A stretch of DNA of 64,000 nt, taken from assembly GCA_004194705.1 (NCBI GenBank), contig SADC01000060.1, positions 186,001 to 250,000 on the forward strand, given 5' to 3'. This stretch comes from Ditylenchus dipsaci. Lineage: Eukaryota > Nematoda > Chromadorea > Rhabditida > Anguinidae. The translations under genes and the position numbers were made by a program. This document shows positions 20,640-33,849 of the stretch, in pieces. Within the stretch, counting starts at the first letter, position 1. The number at the start of each line of letters is the position of its first letter. The notes under the pieces were generated by a model. That model was not told the origin of the DNA. It did not search any database and saw only the letters and a program-made list of their open reading frames with translations.

Positions 20640-21210
20640 TTCTTTGAAACGGTTTCAAAGGTCCGTGAAACGGTTTCATGCAACGGTTTCACGAGTATAA
20701 AAAGTGCCATTGTAAACCTGTTCTCATTCTCATTTTTGAAAACACTCGCGTATTTTTTTTTTTTAAGCGAGCCGAACGCGAGTCAAAACCATACGAGCCA
20801 TTTGTATCGCGAACCATTTGGCTCGCAAACAAAACGAATGGTTCGGCTCGCTCTTTTATGTGAGTTTTGAACGTCGATTTATTGTTAAGGACAAAAAAAG
20901 GACAATAAAGTATTGCTAGCTTAATGTTTGCAAAAAATCAGTCAAAAAATTGAAAAAATGAAAATATAAACAAGATTGGGCTTTATTTCAACTAACAATA
21001 TTTTCCGCGAGCCGACCATACGCTTATATAGATGCGAGCCAAATGGCTCGCGAGCTAAGAAGCTATTGTCACTTTGTTCTTTAACTTGGCGAGCCATATG
21101 GCTCGTGAGCTATATGGCTCGCGGACATAGCTATTTGGCGAGCGAGCAGCTCGCGTCCTCTCAAAGGGACGCGAGCCACTGGCTCGCAAACGAGCCAAAC
21201 GCACAACACT
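20640..21210. repeat. GCGAGCCAAATGGCTCGC motif cluster
   Basis: At least 15 copies of the self-complementary GCGAGCC..GGCTCGC motif, in two blocks (20765-20850 and 21005-21200). The left portion (20640-20710) has AACGGTTTCA units and GAGTATAAAAAGTGCCA, identical to the end of the palindrome 59795-60211. Probably merged ends of two transposons. Confidence 0.6.
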
Positions 21211-21533
21211 GGATAAAAGATTCGGACTGAATCGGACCGGAAAAAAAGATTAAGGCAGGAATATTCCCGCGAATATTCCCAAAAATATTCGGGTCGGTCT
21301 TATTCCGAACCTAGTACAGAGTTCATTTCTGCGTGAAAAGTTAAAAATGTTTCGGTTTTGAAAAGAATTTTACGTCGATTTCGTAAAAAGCGAAACAGCA
21401 ATCATGATCGTTCGAATCTTTACTTTAATTATTCTGGGCTGCTCGTGCCAGACTCTTTTTTGTCCACATTGTTCAGTCAATTTTCAAATATAAGTTCAGT
21501 TTGCAAATCATCGAGACAGTTTTCAACAACGAA

Positions 21534-24967
<3,434 letters not shown>

Positions 24968-26270
24968 AGATTTTTTGTCTAGACTATCCCTGCGTATCGT
25001 TGATTCATTTGTTGTCGTGTAACCGGAATCTAGAATTTGTATGTCCTTATGCTGCTATAAATTTTGTTTCGAGGATCGTATTTTTGTTTTCGTTTTGGCT
25101 GGTTGAATCAGGACATGGTCAATTCACTCCCTGTGTCAATTCTCTTCCCTGATCAATTCACTCCCTGGCCAATTCATTGAACGAAACTATTTAAATATTG
25201 AACTAAAATTTTTTCTTTTTTGTAACTGCAGTTATATCTCTTCGGCATTGAAAACTGAAGTTAACTCACCTTAAAAGTGGATGACCACAAAATGCCTTAG
25301 ATGATGTAATCGGTACATAGTTTTGTTAACCGGGGTTTACCGCATAAAGAAACCCTGGTGTGCATTAATCATATCATTGGAAGGGGACGATTGACCCGAC
25401 CCAACTAAAAAGGAACGCTTTTTCGAGGGACACGGACTTTCCCTGTAAAACCGTTTTCCTGTAAGCCAATTCCCTGTGAGGGACGTTTCCCTGTATGGAA
25501 CGGCAAGGAACTGTAGCGTGGAAGAAAATTATGTAGACTCAACTTTTGATGAGGGATCGAAGTTTGTTGAGGGATCTATGTGTTGGTACCAGTGTCGAGG
25601 TGTTCAGGTAGTGGGGCCTAAATTGTAGTGCTAAGTTGATGATACCCACATGATGGCACCCAGTTAGTGAAACTTCGTACTCGAGTGATTCGCATGGTCT
25701 CACCAGTTGTTAATGGTACCTTAACGTAGTACTCAGCTAGTGTTAACCAAGTGCTAGTACTCAAAGTTTAATATTTTAGACCATTTTTGTATTTGATTTG
25801 TATTTGATCCCTGTATTTGATGAGGTGGATCAGACCATGTTGAAAGCCGGATTACTGCCCGTGTAATACTCAGTACCGCCGAAATCAGTATTCTTATTTC
25901 TCCGCTGTCTGCTTCCTGACAGTAGCCACGCGGTATCTTTATTGCTTTTTTTTCGGACTGCCTATTAGTAACTTTTTGAAATGCTTGTGCACAGGCACCG
26001 GCTCGCACATAGATTTAAAGCAATTGTTTATCTGCTAAAAAAGTAATTCATCCAAAATGCCTTTGCTGCGTCTGCGGTTTTTAGTCCATTTTCAACTGGT
26101 CAGCTCCTTTTTTGTTTTATTTTTGCTTTTTCTCGCAAGTTTGCGACTTTTGCGCACTTTTTACACATGCAAATTAATTATTCCGCGTCGAGTGGTACCA
26201 AAATATTAGCTGAACAAATGGCGGAATGCCATATGTTATAGAAAAGTCGTCGCTAAAAATTCTTTAGACA
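24968..26270. other. ZFR 3' flank, no gene seen
   Basis: Contains loose CAATTCACTCCCTG units (25115-25190), a truncated copy of the core-repeat flank (GGGTTTACCGCATAAAGAAA at 25330) and CCCTGTAAAACCG-type units (25430-25500). No TSD-supported element and no clear exon. The polyadenylation signal of ZFR was not pinned down. Confidence 0.45.
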
Positions 26271-26272
26271 CC

Positions 26273-26847
26273 ATGAAATTTATCAGGGATACCGTATTTC
26301 CTCTAATAGCAGCGCATGGGCTACTATTTTTCAATGGAGGCTTTGTGGAGGCTTTACAGGAGTTGCTTGGAAAACAATTCATCAAAGTTCCCCAAGCTCA
26401 CTATCAGGGTCCCTTCCTTGTAAGTCCTTTTTTCGGTTGTTATCCTCTAATTTTATGCATTTGTCACTATGCTTTGCTCAGCAGTCTAGTCGCTGCTGTC
26501 ACTTATAATTAAAAGTCAAAGATAACTCTTCATTTTTACAGAAGGATAAAAGAGAAAATCATTAATCTACTTAGATACATACTAACAGGTGTAGTAAACC
26601 AGACGAGAATAGGAAAAGACATATTGCAAGTCTTGCCTCTACACCTTTTGTTTTACGACACGAAAGACAAGCCTGGGTGGTGAATGATCAATTTGAAGGC
26701 CGTGGACATGAGCGCAGGAATCACTCACAAAATGACCATGTTGGCATGTTGTTTAACCTTACAGCCTGTCATTTGTTGTTTTCAAATAAAGCAGCAGCAC
26801 ATGAAAGGAGACCAACGGCGATTCTAATCGCTAATTTGCTTACATGA
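26273..26847 (+). CDS. Unrecognised gene, two exons
   Basis: Function unknown. Exon 1 starts at an ATG preceded by ACACC and encodes MKFIRDTVFPLIAAHGLLFF then GGFVEALQELLGKQFIKVP and HYQGPFL, ending at a GTAAGT donor (26419). A further open segment of 86 codons (26589-26847) follows an ACTAACAG acceptor and includes RHERQAWVVNDQFEGRGHE and NHSQNDHVGMLFNLTACH, then stop. Whether the two join directly or through a small exon near 26542 is not resolved. Exon 1 is homologous in layout and in its end (VP...PFL then donor) to the exon at 31092-31220, so this is one member of a family or one repeated domain. No known family was recognised. Confidence 0.4.
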
Positions 26848-26899
26848 TTGATTGCCACTGCCCCTACCCCTCTTTCGGTTCTATGTAAACTTTAAAGAA

Positions 26900-27556
26900 T
26901 TTGCAGGCGCATAAGTATTTATCAAGACAATAAAATTAGTGGGAATCTGTAGCTAAGGTGTGGAACTGATTTGGCGTCGAAAAATTTGGCGGAGAGAGAC
27001 AATATCTATGAGCCATTCAAAATTTTTTGCTTAATCATTCAACTTCTGTACGGATTTTTCAGCTTGGTTTATAACAAAACAAGGCGATGTTAAAAAACTA
27101 TAGCTTATAGCTTTGTTAAAAACCAAGTTGAAAAATTCGTAAGTAAATCCAACGATTAAGAAAAAAACTTAAATTGGCGGGGGACAGCCGTTGTCGGAGA
27201 CGGCAATGGCCCTAAAAAGTGGTTATAAATTTCCAGTGTTAACCCTTATTCCAAAAATTTTTTGGGCTATGGGCTTATGCGGTATTCGTAGAGTTTTTTA
27301 TGGTGTAATCAAAAAGTTTGAGAGAGATTAAGTTTTTCGTGAAAATGACATACCGTATAACCTCTTTTAACCCCCCAGGGGAATTATTTATCAACCACCT
27401 CGGAGGGTGGGAGATTATTAGAGGTGGAGGATTAATAGAGGGAGAGGGTTTATATTTCAACCTCTCCAGCGCCGAAGGAGCAGCAATTTAAAAAAAATAT
27501 TATTCAGAAAATTGTAATTCTAATTTACGGAATTTTAAATTACGTCTGCATTTTAG
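26900..27556. other. Non-coding stretch with a small inverted pair
   Basis: TTTTTCAGCTTGGTTTATAA (27057) and GTTAAAAACCAAGTTGAAAA (27115) form a short foldback. 27360-27480 has GGAGGGTGGGAGATTATTAG units that recur at 32490-32560 (GGGGATTATTAGAAAGTGGG). The stretch ends at a TTTTAG that looks like a 3' splice site directly before the insertion at 27566. Confidence 0.45.
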
Positions 27557-27828
27557 TCCTCCGAGCCGTTACTACTCATTTGCGCAAAACTCATTTGCGC
27601 AAACTCATTTGCGCAAACTCATTTGCGCAAAACTCATTTGCGCAAAACTCATTTGCGCAAATTTTTTGAAGTTACAGGTTCGAAAATATACTACCCAGGA
27701 GTTTTACCTGAGTTCTTCAACCTGGGTACGACCACGTGGGTAGAACAAAACCAAGTGGTCGTCCACTTGGATTAAAAAAATTTTACGTTTTCATGTTCCA
27801 AAACCTTTTTTTCTGAATTGATTTAGGC

Positions 27829-29967
27829 GGGCGACGGTGAATTCATCCAAGGTGAATTCATCCAACGGTGAACTCATCCAATTTTTTGTCTTGACACGTT
27901 TTCTTTAAATATTTTTCGTTCCGCCTATTCTATTGACATTACAACCAACCAATTTATACAATTCTAACATTTTTTTATACAATTTTTCATAATAGTGCAA
28001 GTATGGTAGCTATGGCCCAACCACCATGATAGACCAAGATCCACGAAAATGCACCCGAACCACCAAAATGGCCCTTGAACCATGTGAATAACTTGTACCG
28101 TTAGGATGGACGACGAAGCACCAGGATGGACCCTACACCACGTGGTACACCCGAGCCATCCGTATTTGGCCTAAACCGTAAACACTTAACGAAAAGCGAC
28201 AATGCAGCTGCGACACCAACAAAGAGTATCCAGGAGAGGATACCGAGATGGGGCTACGAGGGAAATGGTACCCAGGTGTGAACATACATTTATCCAAGTA
28301 GCGTCACCCAGGCCGTCATGCCCAACACGTAGTTATTCAGGTAGTGGCACTCAGATGGAGTATCTCAAGTAGGGGTACTAAGAGGCAGTACTAAAGAGGT
28401 AGTACCTAGAAGCGAGTGCCCAGGAGCAAGCACGCATCCAGGGGGGGGGGTAGCTAACCGGGCTAAGGTGGCTCTATGTAAATTCGCCGACTGGAAATTC
28501 GCCGACACGAATTCGCCGACAGGTAAATTCGCCGACAACTATACCAATAATTATACTAAAACTGATATTTCTTAGAACCGAAGTACTAAGTCAAACTTCT
28601 CTACCGGCTTTTGGCCGGAGCGCCTTTTCTAGTGAATAAATTAAAAGAGCATACCCGTGCGTTTCAAAAAAGTTAAGGCCTGGACCAGAATTTTTTTTTG
28701 AATCGCCCCATTTTTCACTCGTTTTGCGACAAATCTAATATTGATGACCTTATAATAATTTAAAAAACTAGAAAGAAACTTTAAAAATCTGGATAAAAAC
28801 GCATGTAAAACTTGATCTAGAAAGAAAAATAGTGCTGGTCCGCGCCTTTTCTCCGTGTCGGGCACGACTGCCCAGCGATTGGGTACACATTGTGATTGGG
28901 TACAGCGGTTGGGTACAATTGTGATTGGGTACAGCGGTTGGGTACAATTGCGGTTGGGTACAGCGATTGGGTACAGTTTAAAAATTAGTTTTCAATTTAT
29001 TTAGTCCCACCGCATGTTTTTTGAAATTTTTTCACTTAGGCTTAGCCTTAGGTGCAAGGTAGACCAGTGCTCGATAGGACCGTTACCACGCATTTGGGCC
29101 CGATTTTAAAGTTCCATATTTTGAAATTATAAATTGAAATGTATCAATATGTTACTGTTTTATAATAAAATTTGTATTCATTTCAGGTCCGAATACTTTC
29201 CATCGAAAATTTTGACTTTTCTAGATTTTTTACCTGCCTGCCTTCGGCAGGCAACCTAATTCAATAGGAAGCCCCTTTGGGGGTACATGGTCCGGGATAA
29301 GGGCTGACCCTTGGGGGTACATGGTATGGGATGCGGCCCAAATGCGTGTCAACGAAGCGGCTTAAGGTCAAACGTCCGTGGCCCGAAAAATTGACAAATT
29401 TCAATTTATAATTTAAAAATATAGAATTTTAAAATCGGGGCCCAAATGCGGTGTGCCCAAATGCGGGTGCCCAAATGCGGGTGCCCAAATGCGTGATAAC
29501 GGTCCTATCGAGCACTGGTCTACCTTGCACCTAAGGCTAAGCCTAAGTGAAAAAATTTCAAAAAACATGCGGTGGGACTAAATAAATTGAAAACTAATTT
29601 TTAAACTGTACCCAATCGCTGTACCCAACCGCAATTGTACCCAACCGCTGTACCCAATCACAATTGTACCCAACCGCTGTACCCAACCACAATGTGTACC
29701 CAATCGCTGTTTTACCGTCGGGCACGGCTATGCTCCTTTAAAGAGATCATAAAAAACACGAACAACCGCAACAAACAATGCAACAACACAAACACTGACG
29801 AGAAAACAGAATTTCATACCGTATTTAAAAGAAATCGTGTCGGGACAAAAAATTGGATGAATTCACCGTTGGATGAATTCACCGTTGGATGAATTCACCT
29901 TTGGATGAATTCACCTTGGATGAATTCACCTTGGATGAATTCACCTTGGATGAATTCACCTAGAGCC
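27829..29967. mobile_element. Mutator-like element, GGTGAATTCATCCAA termini
   Basis: Three GGTGAATTCATCCAA units at 27836-27880 and seven inverted TTGGATGAATTCACC units at 29853-29961. Outer ends GGGCGACGGTGAATTCATCC and (reverse complement) GGCTCTAGGTGAATTCATCC. The 9-bp TSD GATTTAGGC is at 27820-27828 and 29968-29976. It carries a solo AAATTCGCCGACAGG array (28478-28532) and the element 28866-29716. No coding region was recognised. Confidence 0.9.
28866..29716. mobile_element. Mutator-like MITE, GATTGGGTACAGCG termini
   Basis: Five GATTGGGTACAGCGGTTGGG units at each end, inverted. The 9-bp TSD GTCGGGCAC is at 28857-28865 and 29717-29725. The interior is palindromic (AAGGTAGACCAGTGCTCGAT against ATCGAGCACTGGTCTACCTT) and includes CCCAAATGCGG units and a CCTGCCTTCGGCAGGC hairpin with GGGGGTACATGGTCCGGGAT. 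That hairpin segment recurs inverted at 30190-30325. Confidence 0.9.
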
Positions 29968-30123
29968 GATTTAGGCATGCAAAATTTGTTTGTCTACTCA
30001 CAATAATCCACAAAAGTTTAAGGTCGACCACCTTGGAGTGGGTAACTACCCGCGGTATTGATATTCCAGTTGGTTAAAACAGCATTTTGGTCTTAACAAA
30101 CCGTGTTCAGGACACGATTTTGG

Positions 30124-30553
30124 GGGACACGGACAATCACCGTACGGACGATTAAATATAAAAATTTAGCAATCTGATCGATGCTAATATAGAGCTCGTA
30201 TATAAAGAGTTAGCCCTTATCCCGGACCATGTACCCCAAAGGGTCAGCCCTTATCCCGGACCATGTACCCACAAAGGGGCTTCCTATTGAATTAGGTTGC
30301 CTGCCGAAGGCAGGCAGGTAGAAGGAGAAGAATCTTAACCAAAATTAAATGGGGCTCAAATGCGGGGGCTCAAATCAAAGGGCTCAAATGCGTGTTAACG
30401 GCTCACGGTGTTCCGATTGACTCATTGTAATAATAATTGTATGTAAACTGACGGTGAATTGTCCCAGACGGTGAATTGTCCTAGACGGTGAATTGTCCCG
30501 ACGGTGAATTGTTCCGGACGGTGAATCGTCCGTACGGTGAATTGTCACGTACC
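30124..30553. mobile_element. Mutator-like MITE, GACGGTGAATTGTCC termini
   Basis: Left end GGGACACGGACAATCACCGT, right end (reverse complement) GGTACGTGACAATTCACCGT with five to six inverted GACGGTGAATTGTCC units. The 9-bp TSD CGATTTTGG is at 30115-30123 and 30554-30562. Its end GGTACGTGACAATTC is shared with the element at 61560-62869. Confidence 0.85.
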
Positions 30554-31091
30554 CGATTTTGGATAGGGTACATTGATTTTTTAATACTTTCAGCTTAATC
30601 CAAAATATCGGATTCTAGAGGTGAGTGCTTATTCAAAAGAAGTACCAGGTGGATCTTCTATCCAACCTGAGGTTTACTGGTCTTATAAAAACTAGTTTAT
30701 GGTTGTTATTCAAGAAAAAATAATTTCTGCTACCACCTGGATTCGAACCTGTAACTTTAAAAAATTTGCGCAAATGAGTTTTGCGCAAATGAGTTTTGCG
30801 CAAATGAGTTTGCGCAAATGAGTTTTGCGCAAATGAGTAGTAATCCTCCGAGCAACATACAACTCGCTTTAATGCACCGATTCACACCTGGTTGGAAGTT
30901 TAAGGTGAATTACAAGCGAAAGGATATTTTGATGAAACTTTTTGTTCGCGTATTCTCGCAGAGCGCACCCATGTTCCTCATGAATCTGCTTTCTTAGCTT
31001 TGAAGGCTAACAAAAATTATAGGAATTACTCTTGGAATTCTTGGACATAGGTCAGTTATCGAAAAAATGATAAGGGTATTGAAGTGTTTAG

Positions 31092-31220
31092 ATTTTTGAA
31101 GGGCCAGTAGACCTATTTTTTGTTAACCTTCAAAAGTACGAAGCGGGATTTATCAGGAGCTCGGGCATGCTCTGCAATATGATCGAAGTTCCCCCAGGTC
31201 AGAGTCATGCCCCTTTCTTG
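31092..31220 (+). CDS. Unrecognised 43-codon exon, sibling of 26273-26419
   Basis: A clean exon between acceptor GTGTTTAG and donor G|GTAAAT. It reads IFEGPVDLFFVNLQKYEAGF, then MLCNMIEVPPGQSHAPFL. The end aligns with FIKVPQAHYQGPFL of the exon at 26273-26419, including the splice position just after PFL. Upstream (30930-31040) an open stretch gives GYFDETFCSRILAERTHVPH, possibly the preceding exon, but the frame joins through a TAG. Function unknown. Confidence 0.4.
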
Positions 31221-31584
31221 GTAAATTAAAATAATAATGAAAAAAAAGGCCTGTCATAACATAAGCTGAGAAAAACAATACTTGGACGAAGAGTCTGTAT
31301 GTGCAGGTTGAGCTTTATGCGAGTCAGGTCAGGTCTTGCGCGAGTTGGCTTCAGTGAATTAGTCCTTGTGCGAGTTGGGCTTTTACCCGTCCTGCGTGTA
31401 TGGGACGTCTCATTTTTCTTAGTTTTATTTCTTTCATGTGACTTTTTTGTATTGCAAAAATCGACTTCAGTAGTACTACTGCATTCCTACAAGGGCAAAC
31501 CCCAGACCCTAGCGGTGTAGAACTCTCCGACCAATCTTTCTCGTCACTTCTGATAGTGATGCCGAGTATCTCAACTCAGAAAAA

Positions 31585-32400
31585 ATAAATAAAAGTGGCC
31601 CCTTTTATTCCCTTCCCCTCACAATACAGCCCTTATCCCTTTTAAATTCAAAAGGCGCCAATTTAAATTTTTCAAATTTTGACTAAAAAACCATGATACC
31701 CCCCTGTGGATCGAAATTTTTTTTTTCTCAGAACCAAAAAACAGCCGGCTTTCTCATGAAATCGGGTCGAGAAACACGAATATGAAGTTATCTCCTCCAC
31801 CTGATCAGTCCTCGTGGGGGGATTCTGAACTGCAACCAAGTTTACTCGGTAACACTTTACTTGACCCCCCCCAACGCCGACCCACTTTTGATGACAATTT
31901 TGAAAAACCGATTGCATATTCGTGTTTCTCGACCCCGATTTAGGCGCGAATTTACCAATCGTTTCCGGTAAAGTGAAAATTTTTTTTTTTCAAACCACAG
32001 GGGGGTATCATGGATTTTAGTCAAAATTTGAAAAATTCAAATAAGCGCCTTTTGAATTTTGAAGGGATTAAGGGCTGTATAGGGAGGGGAAGGGAATAAA
32101 AGGGGCCACTTTTATGGCAGAACGTTAGAAAAAACATATATTGGTATATTCTGGCTGTCTTACCATGTTTTTCAACTCGGGCCGTGGCAAAAATAGACTC
32201 TATATGCATTTTATAATCAAGTGTACTTCTCGGAATCATGTCTAAGGTAAGTGTGTGCGCGCATCTCTAACTCTCAAGCCCCCTGCGCCCCTAAGGGGGC
32301 GCAGGGGGCTTGGGGCTTGGAGTTGAGATGCGCACACCCACATACCTTAGACACAAATCACTCGAAAGTGACTCTGGATGCAAAACTTACTTGTTAAACA
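31585..32400. mobile_element. Foldback element with adjoining palindromic core
   Basis: Inverted arms GTGGCCCCTTTTATTCCCTT / AAGGGAATAAAAGGGGCCAC (to about 32118) enclose arms around AACCATGATACCCCCCTGTG. The core repeat follows at 32150-32400 (GCATCTCTAACTCTCAAGCC, CCCCTGCGCCCCTAAGGG). The arm GGAAGGGAATAAAAGGGGCC and AACTCGGGCCGTGGCAAAAA are shared with D1 and D2, so this is a rearranged relative. Confidence 0.65.
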
Positions 32401-33170
32401 TTGAGTTTTAACAAGTAAATTAACTAGACAACCGCCAAAGAAACGGCGGCGCAGAAAAAAATTAGGGGGGGGGGGGCATTATTAGAGGGTGGGGGATTAT
32501 TGTTCAACCCCCTCGAGGGGTGGGGGATTATTAGAAAGTGGGGGATTAATAGAGGTTTTACATTAAAGTTAACAATTTTATATTTAAAAATGAATTTGTT
32601 GTCATAAAGAGAGGGTGAAAACTGTTAAGGAGATAGTCTCGACACGAAAGGATTTTTCCAAATTTGTTGTTTTTAAATATAGTTTTCGAGCCATATTTGT
32701 TGATAATTCGGTGTTGCAGTATCGAAAAAACTTTTGCAGAATTAAAAGTTGGATTAGCATCATCAATGTCAGATTTCCAAATTCTTTCTAAAAATGCCCT
32801 AAAAATCGAAATGTAATAGCAAACAAATAATCTATTTGTAGATTTTTTTTTAAATTTTTAATTCCCGTTTTAGGATTAAATTCTGATATTCATAATTCCC
32901 AGTGTTTTTTCTGCATAGGTTTGTCTGATATCGCAACCAGTGTATATACATATAATTGTTATAAAAATCGTAATTGGAATTCAAGAGACTTATACCGATA
33001 GCCTCATTTCGCATGAGGCTAATCTTTTATCATAATTTTTTTCGTCTCGTTTTGTCTTCTAAGTTTTCATTTGGTCATGTATTAGTCTAGCCTGGTTTCT
33101 GCTCTGAAAAAATCTTTCGGTTTAATTTTTCGTCCACAATAAAAAGTATTTCGGCCACAAAAAGAGATTT
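32401..33170. other. Non-coding, G-run and GGGGGATTATTAG units
   Basis: A run of 11-12 G at about 32464 is followed by GGTGGGGGATTATTAGAAAG-type units. The rest is AT-rich and unique, no exon found. Confidence 0.45.
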
Positions 33171-33174
33171 TCGG

Positions 33175-33820
33175 CCACAAAAAAGTTTTGCCCTTTAAAC
33201 GACTCCTAAGTAATTTTCAGATGCTTAAAACGATAAAAAAGTTATTTTCTAACATTTTTCCACACTAAAAATGGATTTTTTTAACTGAAGCCGGACTTTT
33301 TGTCTTGGGGAACCAAGGCGAATCACCTTGTATTAAGGTATTCTACCCCGTTTTTGTCACTGGAGCCGGGCAAAAAGAGTTTATGCATTTTTGATTGAGA
33401 GTCTTGCTCGGAGTTATGTCTAAGGTGAGTGAGTAAGCGCATCTCTAACTCTCAACCCACCTGCGACCCCTTCGGGGGCGCAGGGGGCTTGGAGTTGAGA
33501 TGCGCACACCCACATACCTTAGACATAAATCACTCGAAAGTGACTCTAGATGCATAAAGAAGTATTCATACCAAAGCTTCTTTATGCGGTAGGCCCAGTT
33601 AACAAAACTATGTAAAATTCCATCTTTTTGGGTATCCAGGTACCTTTCACGTTGGATTGCCTTGGGGGACCAAGGCAAAAAGTCAAATTTGGCCAATTTT
33701 TTTTCAAAAAATCCATTTTTTATGTGGAAAAATGTCAGACAATATTTTTTTTTTTGTTAAAGCATATAAAATTACTTAGGAGTCGTTTAAACACTATTTT
33801 AAAGCAACCACTTAGTCAGT
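33175..33820. mobile_element. Foldback with core repeat, TTTAAACGACTCCTAAGTAA arms
   Basis: The arms pair TTTAAACGACTCCTAAGTAA with TTACTTAGGAGTCGTTTAAA, then GTCTTGGGGAACCAAGGCGA with CCTTGGGGGACCAAGGCAAA, around the core at 33380-33620. A close relative is 54045-54735. Confidence 0.8.
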
Positions 33821-33849
33821 TAGCCCTGTGGAGCGAGCCGCGTTAATCT

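Larger units (their letters stand above)
27566..30843. mobile_element. Mutator-like element, AACTCATTTGCGCAA termini (outermost of a nest)
   Basis: Six ACTCATTTGCGCAAA units at 27571-27660 and five inverted ones at 30768-30838, outer ends TTACTACTCATTTGCGC at both sides. TCCTCCGAGC is duplicated at 27557-27566 and 30844-30853 (9-10 bp). Subterminal sequence also matches: GTTACAGGTTCGAA at 27672 and, inverted, at 30735-30755. It contains three further minisatellite-ended elements at 27829-29967, 28866-29716 and 30124-30553. Target: immediately after a TTTTAG, apparently a splice acceptor of the gene whose exons flank it. Confidence 0.85.

Noticed and set aside
27570..30840. Regularly spaced short repeats considered as a CRISPR array
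   Set aside because: Units are directly tandem with no unique spacers, are inverted at the two ends, and lie in eukaryotic DNA.
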